The position numbers and the translations under genes were made by a program. From the NCBI GenBank assembly GCA_002432945.1, contig DJHE01000019.1:26634-90633 (forward strand): 64,000 nucleotides of DNA, read 5' to 3'. The DNA comes from Synergistaceae bacterium UBA5827 (GTDB lineage Bacteria; Synergistota; Synergistia; Synergistales; 79-D21). Positions within the stretch are counted from its first letter, which is position 1; every line of letters starts with the position of its first letter. Shown here piece by piece: positions 33,951 through 43,384 of the stretch. Below the pieces are notes generated by a model. The model saw only the letters and a list, made by a program, of their open reading frames with translations, was not told the DNA's origin and searched no databases.

Positions 33951-35336
33951 TTAGCAGCAGCAGCATCCCTTGGCTTTCTTGAGGGCCTTGCGAACGATGT
34001 CAAGCCCCTTGTCAAGGTCGCCCGTCGGTACGTTAAGGGCGGGGCGGAAGCGAATGGACTGGGTGCTGCAGGGCAGGATCAGCATCTTCTCGTCCCAGCA
34101 GGAGTGCAGGACCTTGTCTCGCAACTCGTGTGTTACGAGATCGAAGGCACACATCAGGCCCTTGCCGCGAGTGTTCCGGACCATGTCCGGGAATTCCTTC
34201 TGGATCTCCATCAAACCCTTGAGAAGGTGCGGGCCCGCCACGTTGCTGACGTGGTCAAGGATCTTCTCTTCGCGGTAGATCTCGAGATAGCGCTGGGCCC
34301 GAACCATGTCGACGACGTTGCCGCCCCAGGTCGAGTTGATTCGGCTGGATACCGTGAAGCAGTTATCCTCAAGTTCATCAAAACGGGGACCGGCAACAAA
34401 ACCGCAGATCTGGGCCTTCTTGCCGAAGCTGAAGATATCGGGCTTGACAGGGGCATGATGTTCCCAGGCCCACATCTTCCCGGTGATACCCATTCCGCAC
34501 TGGACTTCGTCAAAGATCAGGATGATCTCGTTCTCGTCGCAGATCTGTCGCAGTTGCTTGAAGAACTCGGTCCGGAACTGGTTGTCCCCGCCTTCGCCCT
34601 GGATCGTTTCAATGATGAGGGCGCAGATATCGTCGGGGTTGTTCCAGATGGCCTTCTTGATCTGGCTGACGGCCACTTCCTCAAGCCATTCCACGTTGGA
34701 CAGGTTCTGCTCGAGAGGCCAGGTAATCTTCGGAGGAATGACGCGGGGCCAGTCGAACTTTGCGAAATACTGGTACTTGTTGGGATCGTAGGTATTGGTG
34801 GTGGAAAGTGTGTAACCGCTTCGGCCGTGGAAGGCATCGCGGAAATGGATGACCTTGGTCCCCTTCTTGCCGTCTATGGCATCGCCCTTGCCGACCTTGC
34901 CCGCCTTCATAAGCTTCCGGACCTTCCAGTCCATCGAAGCCTTGAACGTGTTTTCGACAGCCAGGGTTCCGTAGTCGATAAAGAAAGTGTGGTTGAAACC
35001 GTCGGGCTTCGCCACCTCGTTGAAGGTCTTGATGAAATCGGCCATTTCCATCGTATAGATGTCGGAGCTCGCGACCTTGTTGATCGCGGCGCGGAAGATC
35101 CGCTCCTTGAATTCATCCGTGGTTAGCATGGGATGATTCATCCCGAATGGGGCCGATGCGAAGAAGGTGTAGAAATCGAGCCACTCGGCTCCGTCTTTCA
35201 TGTTGACGATATGGCTGCCCTTCGACTTCTCCATGTCGATGATGATGTCAAAACCATCACGCAGGAGGTTGCTCGCAATCGTCGGGAAAACCTCATCCGG
35301 ACTAACGCTGAAGTTGCGGCCGCACGTGTAGGACAT
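33951..35336 (-). CDS. lat: L-lysine 6-aminotransferase
   Basis: 461 residues, a class III PLP aminotransferase. It moves the epsilon-amino group of lysine to 2-oxoglutarate. Seen: HFRDAFHGRSGYTLS, IETIQGEGGDNQFR, LIFDEVQCGMGITGKMWA (PLP Asp), and the Schiff-base Lys in IFSFGKKAQICG. AAGGAGG precedes the ATG at 35336. It ends in four consecutive cysteines (KAKGCCCC). It is a stand-alone transcript and fits lysine fermentation. Confidence 0.93.
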   Translation of the reverse strand: MSYTCGRNFSVSPDEVFPTIASNLLRDGFDIIIDMEKSKGSHIVNMKDGAEWLDFYTFFASAPFGMNHPMLTTDEFKERIFRAAINKVASSDIYTMEMADFIKTFNEVAKPDGFNHTFFIDYGTLAVENTFKASMDWKVRKLMKAGKVGKGDAIDGKKGTKVIHFRDAFHGRSGYTLSTTNTYDPNKYQYFAKFDWPRVIPPKITWPLEQNLSNVEWLEEVAVSQIKKAIWNNPDDICALIIETIQGEGGDNQFRTEFFKQLRQICDENEIILIFDEVQCGMGITGKMWAWEHHAPVKPDIFSFGKKAQICGFVAGPRFDELEDNCFTVSSRINSTWGGNVVDMVRAQRYLEIYREEKILDHVSNVAGPHLLKGLMEIQKEFPDMVRNTRGKGLMCAFDLVTHELRDKVLHSCWDEKMLILPCSTQSIRFRPALNVPTGDLDKGLDIVRKALKKAKGCCCC

Positions 35337-35393
35337 TCCGTTTTCCTCCTTGTTGAAGAAATTTAAAAATATACCGCACAACCCTGCTTGTTT

Positions 35394-35402
35394 ATTTTAT
35401 CA
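35394..35402 (-). promoter_or_regulatory. extended -10 promoter candidate of lat
   Basis: TGATAAAAT on the minus strand, 57 bases before the lat ATG. The 35337-35493 gap otherwise holds no gene and no clear terminator for ykgJ. Confidence 0.5.
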
Positions 35403-35493
35403 TGACCATTTTGAACTAGTCTAGGGTTACGGGTTTTTTTCCGCAAGGAGCTGTTTCCAGACATTTCTCTACAATTTCCAACTTTTTGCCTTT

Positions 35494-35964
35494 TTAGGAA
35501 AACGGCTGGGGATCATTGCCTCCTGACGCCCCGAAATTCCCGGAGGATGCCGGCAACTCCCGGTCGCTCAATACTACCGTATCTATCCACTCCCTTGAAT
35601 GGAAGTCTCCCTGTCCGATTCCGGGACAGAACGCCGATTCCCGTTCCCATGTTTCCCGCGTACCCAGCAAAGAAGGCCAGAACGGGTATTTCCTGCATTG
35701 GGAGGGGCGACAAGAATAAATAAGGCAGAGCGCGTTATCCCAGTCATAGAATATGCACTCTCCCCTGTGCCCGTCTTTCAGGACAAAAGAATCCTCCCTT
35801 CTGGAAACATAATTCCAGAAAAACTCTTCCGGGGAAAGGGAAAGAAACTCCGCAATCGACTTCAACTCTTCTACCGATAACGTGACGATTCCGGGTCGGC
35901 GACAGCAGCGCCCGCAATGCATACACGAAAATAATAAACCTGCCTCATACCAAGGTTCATTCAT
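35494..35964 (-). CDS. YkgJ-family cysteine cluster protein
   Basis: 156 residues with SCMHCGRCCRRPG, ECIFYD, LCLIYSCRPSQCRKYPFWP and CPG: the metal (Zn/Fe)-binding cluster of the YkgJ/CxxCxxCC family. Function unknown. It lies 36 bases after mreB in the same direction. Confidence 0.85.
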   Translation of the reverse strand: MNEPWYEAGLLFSCMHCGRCCRRPGIVTLSVEELKSIAEFLSLSPEEFFWNYVSRREDSFVLKDGHRGECIFYDWDNALCLIYSCRPSQCRKYPFWPSLLGTRETWERESAFCPGIGQGDFHSREWIDTVVLSDRELPASSGNFGASGGNDPQPFS

Positions 35965-36000
35965 CTTCGTTCTGCTTTCCTGGATGTCGGCGCGTCCTGA

Positions 36001-37053
36001 CTATCGCCCCTTCAGAAGTCCCTTGCGAATCACTGAGAGGATTGCTCCAGAAGCCTTGAGCTGGTCCAGGGATTCAAGGGCCTTCCCAGTTCCCAGGGCC
36101 ACGCATTCGAGCGGATGTTCCGCGACATGACAGGGCATCGCGGTTTCCTCTGAAACACGCTCGGCGAGATCCCGGAGAAGAGCACCCCCACCTGTAAGCC
36201 ATATCCCCCTGTCGATGATGTCAGCTGAAAGTTCGGGAGGCGTCCTTTCAAGGATCCTGCGGATACCTGCAATAATCGCGTTCACGGGTTCTTCTATGGC
36301 CCTGGCCACCATTGAACTGGTGACCTCGATCTGCCTCGGCAGTCCCTGTACAAGGTCACGTCCCTTGATGATCTGCGTCTCCTCCTCGCCGTGCGGCTTG
36401 ACCTTGCAGGTACCGATGTTGATCTTGAGCGCCTCCGCGGTTTGTTCGCCTATTGCCAGATTGAATTCTTTCTTGATGTAGCGGGCGATGGATTCATCGA
36501 ACTCATCACCGCCGATACGGAGCGACTCGGCAACGACAACGCCCCCCAGGGAGATCACGGCCACATCGGTCGTCCCTCCTCCGATATCGACGATCATGTT
36601 CCCCCGGGGCTCCGCAACTTCCAAATCGGCCCCAATAGCGGCAGCCATGGCTTCCTCTATCAGAAAGGCTTCCCGGGATCCCACCTCGATTGCGGCCTCC
36701 AGGACCGCCCTTTTCTCTACGTCGGTTGCCCCGGAAGGAACGCAAACCATTACACGATGCCTGAAAAGCGAGCCCATTTTCAGGCTGGAAGAAACCTTGT
36801 TCAGGAAATGGCGTAACATGGCCTCCGTCATCGTATAGTTCGCGATCACACCATCCCTGAGCGGACGTACGGCAACGACATGCCCCGGCGTCCTCCCCAG
36901 CATGCGCTTGGCTTCATCGCCAACGGCCAGGACTCTTCCGTTATTCTGGTCTATCGCAACAACCGAAGGTTCCCTTAGGATAACTCCCTTGCCCCTAAGA
37001 AAGATGAGAACGGTCGCAGTACCGAGGTCAATACCGATATCTTTTCCTAGCAA
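36001..37053 (-). CDS. mreB: rod-shape actin homologue MreB
   Basis: 350 residues. Actin-fold phosphate loops: KDIGIDLGTATVLIF, MIVDIGGGTTDVAVIS and IWLTGGGALLRDL. It polymerises under the membrane to guide cell-wall growth. It starts at TTG 37053, nine bases after AAGGAGG; the upstream open frame overlaps truA and is not coding. mreC and mreD are not nearby. Confidence 0.94.
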   Translation of the reverse strand: MLGKDIGIDLGTATVLIFLRGKGVILREPSVVAIDQNNGRVLAVGDEAKRMLGRTPGHVVAVRPLRDGVIANYTMTEAMLRHFLNKVSSSLKMGSLFRHRVMVCVPSGATDVEKRAVLEAAIEVGSREAFLIEEAMAAAIGADLEVAEPRGNMIVDIGGGTTDVAVISLGGVVVAESLRIGGDEFDESIARYIKKEFNLAIGEQTAEALKINIGTCKVKPHGEEETQIIKGRDLVQGLPRQIEVTSSMVARAIEEPVNAIIAGIRRILERTPPELSADIIDRGIWLTGGGALLRDLAERVSEETAMPCHVAEHPLECVALGTGKALESLDQLKASGAILSVIRKGLLKGR

Positions 37054-37102
37054 GTCCGAAAACCTCCTTGTGTTCCTTCTTTCCGAAAGCCTGATCCATA
37101 AG

Positions 37103-37111
37103 AGTGTATCA
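37103..37111 (-). promoter_or_regulatory. extended -10 promoter candidate of mreB
   Basis: TGATACACT on the minus strand. Its first three bases are the truA stop codon. The mreB leader would be about 45 nt. Confidence 0.45.
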
Positions 37112-37861
37112 TCCCCACGGGGAAGGCGTGTATCCGATACCCCAAAGGAAAAGCCCACTGGAAGGAGCCATTTCCTGTGTACGCCCCTCCTCCGGCAGGC
37201 CCGAAAGGCGATCCAGGAACGCTCCAAGAGAGAGTCTCCCTCCTGCAACCCTGTTGAGATCCCCTACCAGGTAGCGAACCATGTGAAAGAGAAAGCCCGT
37301 TGCCCTGATCCGAAAGGCGGTCCACTCTCTCCGATGGATAAGCCTTACCCTCAAAACCCGCCTTGCCGTATTTACGGGACGCTCTCCCTGGGGACAAAAT
37401 AGCCCAAAATCATGGATCCCTTCCAGGGCTTTGCATGCCAAAGCCAAATCCGGCGAGGACCAGTCTGCCTGAACCCTCCAGACGAAGGGCCTGACCTGCG
37501 GAAAACAATAGGGGGCCGTCCAGAGGAAATAGACATACTCTCTCCAGGTTGCATCGTAGCGGGCGTTGAATGCTTCGTCGACTGCAGCTGCCCGTATTAT
37601 CCCAACTTCAGGAGGCAGGTTTTTGTCGATGGCCTGTAGCAATCGACCGGCTTCCCATTTCCTTGTGAGATCGAACGATACGACTTGTCCCCGGGCATGG
37701 ACTCCCTTGTCTGTTCGGCCAGCCCCAACGCAACGGACACGGGCCCCCTCAAGCACACTTAACGCGTCCTCAAGATCTCCCTGGACCGTCTTCCTCCCCG
37801 GTTGTCTTTGCCAACCGGAATAGGGCCGTCCATCATAGGCGAGTTCCACCGCATAACGCAT
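37109..37861 (-). CDS. truA: tRNA pseudouridine synthase A
   Basis: 250 residues. It modifies U38-40 of the tRNA anticodon arm. Catalytic Asp51 is in AGRTDKGVHARGQV; also YDGRPYSGWQRQP and FLFHMVRYLVGDL. It sits three bases after ecfT, the usual end of the ribosomal-ECF cluster. Confidence 0.96.
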   Translation of the reverse strand: MRYAVELAYDGRPYSGWQRQPGRKTVQGDLEDALSVLEGARVRCVGAGRTDKGVHARGQVVSFDLTRKWEAGRLLQAIDKNLPPEVGIIRAAAVDEAFNARYDATWREYVYFLWTAPYCFPQVRPFVWRVQADWSSPDLALACKALEGIHDFGLFCPQGERPVNTARRVLRVRLIHRREWTAFRIRATGFLFHMVRYLVGDLNRVAGGRLSLGAFLDRLSGLPEEGRTQEMAPSSGLFLWGIGYTPSPWG

Positions 37862-37864
37862 CTT

Positions 37865-38671
37865 TCAGGCTCCCAAGTCCATCAGGACGAAAACCGCAAC
37901 AATGACAAGAGTTCCGGCCATTGCAAAGGTGTCTGCCCTTTTCCATCTCAGGGGATTCATACGGCTCCTGCCCGTTCCTCCCCTGTAGCAACGTGCCTCC
38001 ATGGCCTGTGCCAGATCCTCCGCTCTCTGGAATACGATGACGAAAAGAGGGACGAGGACCGGGATAAAAGCCTTCATGCGCCGCAATAGGCCGCCATGAT
38101 CAAGGTCTGCACCCCTGGCAAGCTGCGCACGAAGGATGCGGTCCGTTTCATCGAAAAGGGTCGGGATGAACCTGAGCGCAATAGTCATCATCATCGCCAT
38201 TTCATGCGCCGGGAAGCCAAATCGCTGGAATGGACGGAAAAGTCTTTCAAGACCGTCGGAAAGTTCCATCGGGCTGGTCGTCAATGTCAGGAAACCGGCA
38301 AAGAGGACAAGAAAGAAAAGCCTCAAACCCATCCTGAAAGCCATCCCCACTCCTTCCCTCGTGACAGATAAAATCCCCCACTCCCAAAGGATGACCCCTC
38401 GAGTCAGGAACAGGTGGATACCTGCCGTGAAAAGAACAAGGATGATGACCGGTCGGGCACCCTGGATGACCACCCGGAAGGGAATCCGGGAGAATCGGGA
38501 AAGGAAAAGCAGGAAAATTCCCCAGGCAACGAATGCAACCGGGTGCTTCACCATGAATATCCCGGCAAGGAGCAACACGACGGACAGGATCTTGCACCTC
38601 GGGTCCAGCCGGTGAACTGGAGAATCTGCAGGGATGTACTGGCCGAGTGTAAGGTGATTGAGAAATTTCAT
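37865..38671 (-). CDS. ecfT: ECF transporter transmembrane coupling protein EcfT
   Basis: 268 residues with about six membrane helices. The two Ala-Arg coupling motifs that contact the ATPases are seen: LARGADLDHGG and MEARCYRGG. It joins EcfA1/A2 to an exchangeable vitamin-binding S component encoded elsewhere. It overlaps ecfA2 by ATGA. Confidence 0.94.
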   Translation of the reverse strand: MKFLNHLTLGQYIPADSPVHRLDPRCKILSVVLLLAGIFMVKHPVAFVAWGIFLLFLSRFSRIPFRVVIQGARPVIILVLFTAGIHLFLTRGVILWEWGILSVTREGVGMAFRMGLRLFFLVLFAGFLTLTTSPMELSDGLERLFRPFQRFGFPAHEMAMMMTIALRFIPTLFDETDRILRAQLARGADLDHGGLLRRMKAFIPVLVPLFVIVFQRAEDLAQAMEARCYRGGTGRSRMNPLRWKRADTFAMAGTLVIVAVFVLMDLGA

Positions 38672-39510
38672 GTTCGGATTTCCTTTTCGAGGCGATCTGC
38701 CAACTCCACCGCATCAAGAGTGAAAGGAACGTGGTAGCCATAATCCCTCAACCCGGAAACCAGCTCAAGAATAGGAGGGAGGCAAAGCCCCCTTATCGGC
38801 CGTTCAACCAACTCATCCATGAGTGAGCCGGGGGTTCCGCAAAACACGGTTTTCCCCTTTTCCAGGACAAGGATACGTTCTGCCATTGCCAAGGCCAATT
38901 CAAGATCGTGCGTAATGTGGACGATGCCTATCCTTTCTTTTACAAGGCCTTTAAGAAGCCCGAGAAGTTCCCTTCGTCCAGGAGCATCCATGCCCGCTGT
39001 CGGCTCGTCGAGGACAAGGTAATCCGGGCGTGCTGCAAGGACGGAAGCAATACAGAGGCGACGCTTCTGTCCTCCGGAGAGTTGGAAGGGGCTCCTCGTA
39101 AGCAGTTCTTCCGACAATCCCAGGAGTTTCATTGTCCTGGTCGTCGTTTCACGGATGTCTTCTTCGCTGAACTTCCAGTTCCTCGGCCCAAAAGCCATCT
39201 CCTCAAGCACGCTCTCGGCAAAGAGTTGATGCTCTGGGTATTGGAAGACAAGCCCCACCTTTCTCCTCACCATGCGAAGCGCGGAGGGCTCTGCTGTCGT
39301 GGGAATGCCATCAACTTCCACACTCCCCGACGTTGGTAAAAGCAAGGCATTAAGATGCTGCGCCAGTGTGGATTTTCCGCTTCCCGTTTGGCCAACGATG
39401 GCAACCCAGGTACCCGGTTCCACCATGAGATCCACCCCGCACAGTGCCTTCGTTTCAAGCGGGGTGCCGGGGTGGTAGACATGGCCGAGGGAATCGACCC
39501 TTATGGACAT
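38668..39510 (-). CDS. ecfA2: ECF transporter ATPase EcfA2
   Basis: 280 residues. Walker A GQTGSGKST, signature LSGGQKRRLCIAS, Walker B YLVLDEPTAGMD, H-loop ITHDLELAL. It overlaps ecfA1 by ten bases. Confidence 0.94.
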   Translation of the reverse strand: MSIRVDSLGHVYHPGTPLETKALCGVDLMVEPGTWVAIVGQTGSGKSTLAQHLNALLLPTSGSVEVDGIPTTAEPSALRMVRRKVGLVFQYPEHQLFAESVLEEMAFGPRNWKFSEEDIRETTTRTMKLLGLSEELLTRSPFQLSGGQKRRLCIASVLAARPDYLVLDEPTAGMDAPGRRELLGLLKGLVKERIGIVHITHDLELALAMAERILVLEKGKTVFCGTPGSLMDELVERPIRGLCLPPILELVSGLRDYGYHVPFTLDAVELADRLEKEIRT

Positions 39511-40328
39511 AGGTTTTCAAGCAACTCCTTTACAAATGGCAAGCAAGCCTTCGGGAGAAGGTTCCTCTCCTGGAGTTTCCTGGAAAATCGGACGAGGGGG
39601 GGCATTTCAAGCCCCCATTCATCAAAACAGTCCTTCATTGCAAAAAGCCCGGCTAGATCCCCGGCCCAGGTGATTCTCCCCTTGCCGAGGACCACAACGC
39701 GCGTCGCGTCCAGGATCTCATCCAGCCGGTGGGTGATTTGGACCAGGGTCATACCCGTTTTATGGAGATTCCTGAGGATTTTTAGCACATCCTCCCGCCC
39801 TTGCGGGTCCAGCATGGCCGTCGCCTCGTCGAGTACAAGGCAACAGGGCTGCATGGCCAAAGCCCCAGCAATCGCCAACCTTTGCTTTTGTCCTCCCGAC
39901 AGGGCATATGTCGGTGCACGTCGTTTCTCTTCAAGCCCAACCCGGCAAAGGCAATCAAGCACTCTTTCGTGGATCTCCAATGATGGCAGTCCCAGGTTTT
40001 CAGGGCCAAAGGCAACATCCTCTTCAACCACAGAGGCGACAATCTGGTTGTCGGGGTTCTGGAAAACCATGGAAACATGGCTTCGGATCGACCAAAGGTT
40101 ATCCTCGTTACCGGTCTTTAAACCGCAAACAAGACAATCGCCCCGCGTCGGGATCAGCAGGGCGTTTAAGAGTTTAGCCAGAGTGGATTTCCCAGATCCG
40201 TTCGCGCCAATCAGGGCAACCCAATCCCCATTACGAATTGAAAGATCAACTCCGTCAAGGGCGGGCGTGATCGCGCCCGGGTACGTGAAACTCACGCCCC
40301 GAAGCGCGAACACATCCTCGTTATGCAT
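39501..40328 (-). CDS. ecfA1: ECF transporter ATPase EcfA1
   Basis: 275 residues. Walker A GANGSGKST, signature LSGGQKQRLAIAG, Walker B CLVLDEATAMLD, H-loop ITHRLDEI. It begins three bases after rplQ, so it is read from the ribosomal superoperon. Confidence 0.94.
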   Translation of the reverse strand: MHNEDVFALRGVSFTYPGAITPALDGVDLSIRNGDWVALIGANGSGKSTLAKLLNALLIPTRGDCLVCGLKTGNEDNLWSIRSHVSMVFQNPDNQIVASVVEEDVAFGPENLGLPSLEIHERVLDCLCRVGLEEKRRAPTYALSGGQKQRLAIAGALAMQPCCLVLDEATAMLDPQGREDVLKILRNLHKTGMTLVQITHRLDEILDATRVVVLGKGRITWAGDLAGLFAMKDCFDEWGLEMPPLVRFSRKLQERNLLPKACLPFVKELLENLCP

Positions 40329-40331
40329 TTT

Positions 40332-40685
40332 CTACTGGACCAGTTCGATAACCGCCATTGGGGCCGCGTCTCCCAGGCGATTCCCCAGCTTTATGATGCG
40401 AGTGTAGCCACCAGGCCTATTCACGTATCGCGGGGAAATTTCCTCGAAGAGCTTCTTGACCGCTTCCTTGTTTTGCATACGGGAAGCGACCAACCGCCGA
40501 TCCTGAAGCGTCCCGCCCTTGGCGCGGGTAATCAGCCTCTCGGAAACGCGGCGCAACTCCTTTGCCTTGAGCAGGGTGGTCGTGATTTTCTCCTCCATGA
40601 TCAGGCTGGCCGTCATGTTGCTTAACATGGCCATACGGTGGCTTGTGTACCGGCCAAGCCTCCGGGTATCGACTCTATGCCTCAT
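40332..40685 (-). CDS. rplQ: 50S ribosomal protein L17
   Basis: 117 residues. MRHRVDTRRLGRYTSHRMAM is the L17 N-terminus, and KLGNRLGDAAPMAVIELV the normal end. It follows rpoA by three bases. Confidence 0.97.
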   Translation of the reverse strand: MRHRVDTRRLGRYTSHRMAMLSNMTASLIMEEKITTTLLKAKELRRVSERLITRAKGGTLQDRRLVASRMQNKEAVKKLFEEISPRYVNRPGGYTRIIKLGNRLGDAAPMAVIELVQ

Positions 40686-40688
40686 AAA

Positions 40689-41696
40689 CTAATCCTCCTT
40701 CACGGGCTCTTCAGGTGCGTCTTCCCCCGGGAGGGAAATCGAGAACTTTTCCAGTTTTTCCTCGATTTCCCGGAGAGAGATCTTGCCCAGATTGCGTATT
40801 TTCATCAGTTCGGAACGGCTTTTGCTGACGAGGTCGCCTATGGTGTGTACGCCCCCGCGGAGCAGGCAGTTTTCACTGCGAACCGACAATTCCAGGTCCT
40901 TGATTCCTCTTGCCAGGATCGTGTCTCCATCTGCGATAGGAATGACTTCTTCGTCAGACAGGCTTTCTTCTTCCTGTTCCTCCTGCCCCGCGCGGCCATG
41001 CGTCTCCCCTTCCGAAAGACGGATCTCGTCCGAGAAAAGGGCAAAGTAACCCTTAAGGACATTCGAAGCTTCGCACATGGCATCAGGAATTGTAACCACG
41101 CCATTCGTCCAGATTTCAAGGACAAGGCGGTCGTAGTCCGTTCTCTGGCCAACCCGGGCGTTTTGGACCTCGTACTTGACGCGCTGTATTGGCGAAAAAA
41201 TTGCATCAACCATCAACGCGTCGATCGGGAGGTAGGTCGGCCTGGGCCGATCTGTCGTTGCGTAACCCATCCCCTGCTCAACGTAAAGGTCCATCACGAT
41301 CTTATGGCCCTTTTCCAGAGTCCCAATGACGCTTGACGGGTCAATGAATTCGACCTCGCTGTCCGGCTGGATATCGGCAGCAGTAATTTCCTTCGGGCCT
41401 TCAACCTCAAGATGCAGGATTCGCGCTTCCGAACTGTGGCACCTTAGGGGAATGTGCTTGAGGTTGATCATCAGTCCAAGCACGTCTTCCTTCAATCCCG
41501 GGACAGTGCTGTACTCGTGCAGAACTCCCTCAATCCGGACTGCAGTTATTGAAGCCCCTTTTATCGATGAAAGGAGCACCCGTCGAAGCGCATTGCCGAG
41601 TGTGACGCCATATCCCCTTTCAAGAGGCTCCACGACGATCCTGCCATATCGGGGGGTACCCTCCTCCAGCCTGATCTCCGGTCGCATGGGATCCAT
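40689..41696 (-). CDS. rpoA: RNA polymerase alpha subunit
   Basis: 335 residues. The N-terminal assembly domain includes PLERGYGVTLGNALRRVLLSS; the C-terminal domain (about 260-320) that binds UP elements and activators includes LELSVRSENCLL and MKIRNLGKISLREI. An acidic linker near 235-250 separates them. Confidence 0.98.
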   Translation of the reverse strand: MDPMRPEIRLEEGTPRYGRIVVEPLERGYGVTLGNALRRVLLSSIKGASITAVRIEGVLHEYSTVPGLKEDVLGLMINLKHIPLRCHSSEARILHLEVEGPKEITAADIQPDSEVEFIDPSSVIGTLEKGHKIVMDLYVEQGMGYATTDRPRPTYLPIDALMVDAIFSPIQRVKYEVQNARVGQRTDYDRLVLEIWTNGVVTIPDAMCEASNVLKGYFALFSDEIRLSEGETHGRAGQEEQEEESLSDEEVIPIADGDTILARGIKDLELSVRSENCLLRGGVHTIGDLVSKSRSELMKIRNLGKISLREIEEKLEKFSISLPGEDAPEEPVKED

Positions 41697-41718
41697 CTTC
41701 CCCCCACCTTTCTACCCG

Positions 41719-42351
41719 TTAGCGGGCATAGAACTCGACGACGAGTTGCTCGTTGACCGGCGATTCGATCTGGTCACGGTTGGGTAGTGCCACAACCTTC
41801 GCGCTCAGGTTCTCCCCGCTCACTTCGAGCCAGGCAGGAATGGATCGGCTACCCGCCACTTCTGCGTTTTCCTTCACGTATGCGATGTCTCGGCTCCCCT
41901 CTCGGACGGAAAGGGTATCTCCCGCCTTGACAAGGTAGCTAGGGATATCGATCTTTTTGCCGTTCACCTCGAAATGACCGTGGCAGACGAGTTGCCTGGC
42001 CTGGCGACGGCTCACCGCAAAACCAACCCGGTAGACGACATTGTCCAGTCGACGTTCCAGAAGCTGCAGGAAATTATGCCCAGCCTGGCCGCCCATTTTC
42101 GTCGCCATTTCGTAGAAACGGCGGAACTGGGCCTCATGCATGCCGTAAAAGCGACGCAGTTTCTGCTTCTCGCGAAGGCGAAGGCCATATTCGCTCATTT
42201 TGGCTCTCCGCTTGCTGTCGCCATGCTGTCCGGGTTTCTTGTTTCGTTTCACGATGCCGCATTTCTCGGTATAGCACCGGTCACCCTTCAGGAAAAGCTT
42301 GACACCTTCAGCCCTGCATTGCCTGCAGGCTGGTCCGACATATCTGCTCAT
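41719..42351 (-). CDS. rpsD: 30S ribosomal protein S4
   Basis: 210 residues, primary 16S rRNA binder. It has an N-terminal zinc-type Cys cluster (ACRQCRAEG, CYTEKC) and the S4 RNA-binding domain RRLDNVVYRVGFAVSRRQARQLV. Confidence 0.97.
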   Translation of the reverse strand: MSRYVGPACRQCRAEGVKLFLKGDRCYTEKCGIVKRNKKPGQHGDSKRRAKMSEYGLRLREKQKLRRFYGMHEAQFRRFYEMATKMGGQAGHNFLQLLERRLDNVVYRVGFAVSRRQARQLVCHGHFEVNGKKIDIPSYLVKAGDTLSVREGSRDIAYVKENAEVAGSRSIPAWLEVSGENLSAKVVALPNRDQIESPVNEQLVVEFYAR

Positions 42352-42386
42352 GGGATGTGGGTTCCCTCCTTAACTTCGTCTGCGAA

Positions 42387-42779
42387 CTACACGCGCCGCC
42401 GCTTCGGGGGACGGCAGCCATTGTGGGGAATCGGCGTCTCGTCCTTGATCAGCCGAACCTGAAGTCCGGCAGCCTGAAGGGAGCGAATCGCTGACTCACG
42501 GCCGGGTCCAGGTCCCTGGACCACAACATCGACTTCCATCAGGCCATGATCCTGCGCCAGCTTGGCCGCCTGGGATGCTGCAATCTGGGCAGCAAAGGGA
42601 GTTGATTTCCTGGCTCCCTTGAACCCTACATTGCCGCCCGAAGCCCAGGACAGGACATTCCCCTGCTTGTCCGTGATGTTAATGATCGTATTGTTAAACG
42701 TGGAGTGGATATGCGCCACCCCGTAGCTAACATGCTTCTTCTCCTTGCGTTTTCCCTTGCGCTGAACCCGCTTTGCCAA
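42387..42779 (-). CDS. rpsK: 30S ribosomal protein S11
   Basis: 130 residues: [18 protein letters not shown] and the C-terminal [12 protein letters not shown]. Standard position after rpsM. Confidence 0.97.
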   Translation of the reverse strand: MAKRVQRKGKRKEKKHVSYGVAHIHSTFNNTIINITDKQGNVLSWASGGNVGFKGARKSTPFAAQIAASQAAKLAQDHGLMEVDVVVQGPGPGRESAIRSLQAAGLQVRLIKDETPIPHNGCRPPKRRRV

Positions 42780-42801
42780 TTGGGTCGACCTCCTCGCCGC
42801 G

Positions 42802-43185
42802 CTACTTCTTCATCGTCGCCTTTTTCTTGCCGGCGATCGTCTTCTTCGGCCCCTTGCGGGTCCGGGCATTCGTCTTCGTCCGCTGTCCACGAACCGGAAG
42901 CCCTCGCCTGTGGCGCAGCCCCCTGTAACAGCCGATCTCCATCAGCCGCTTGATATTCATCGCGACTTCCCGACGCAAGTCACCTTCAACCCGATAATTT
43001 GTCTCGATCTCGGACCGCAGGCGCTTCGATTCGTCGTCCGTCAGGTCTTTCACGCGGGTATCAGGACTTATACCCGTGGCCGCGAGAATTTCCTTTGACT
43101 TTGTCAGCCCGATCCCGTAGATGTAGGTCAGGGCGATCTCTACCCGTTTTTCCCTAGGCAGGTCTACACCAGCAATACGCGCCAT
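42802..43185 (-). CDS. rpsM: 30S ribosomal protein S13
   Basis: 127 residues: [22 protein letters not shown] and [20 protein letters not shown]. Its ribosome site AGGAGG lies within the last codons of rpmJ. Confidence 0.97.
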   Translation of the reverse strand: MARIAGVDLPREKRVEIALTYIYGIGLTKSKEILAATGISPDTRVKDLTDDESKRLRSEIETNYRVEGDLRREVAMNIKRLMEIGCYRGLRHRRGLPVRGQRTKTNARTRKGPKKTIAGKKKATMKK

Positions 43186-43189
43186 CGTC

Positions 43190-43318
43190 CTATGGCCTCC
43201 TTGGTCCCTGGCTCTGCTTGTGTCGCGGATTCTTGCTGCAGATCACGCGCACAACACCGTGCCTCTTGATGACTGAGCAATGTTCGCAAATTGGCTTTAC
43301 CGAAGGTTTAACCTTCAT
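43190..43318 (-). CDS. rpmJ: 50S ribosomal protein L36
   Basis: 42 residues, starting [19 protein letters not shown]. It is the zinc-binding form (Cys11, Cys14, Cys27, His33) and has a few extra residues (SQGPRRP) compared with the usual 37-38. It lies between infA and rpsM as usual. Confidence 0.93.
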   Translation of the reverse strand: MKVKPSVKPICEHCSVIKRHGVVRVICSKNPRHKQSQGPRRP

Positions 43319-43384
43319 ATCCTCACGCTCCCATTCCATTTCGACACATCAACCCTTCCGAACGCTGGAAAGGCCTTATCGCGA

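Noticed and set aside
37054..37248. A longer MreB N-terminus reaching into truA
   Set aside because: The added residues are antisense-like, overlap truA in another frame and do not match MreB; TTG at 37053 has AAGGAGG.
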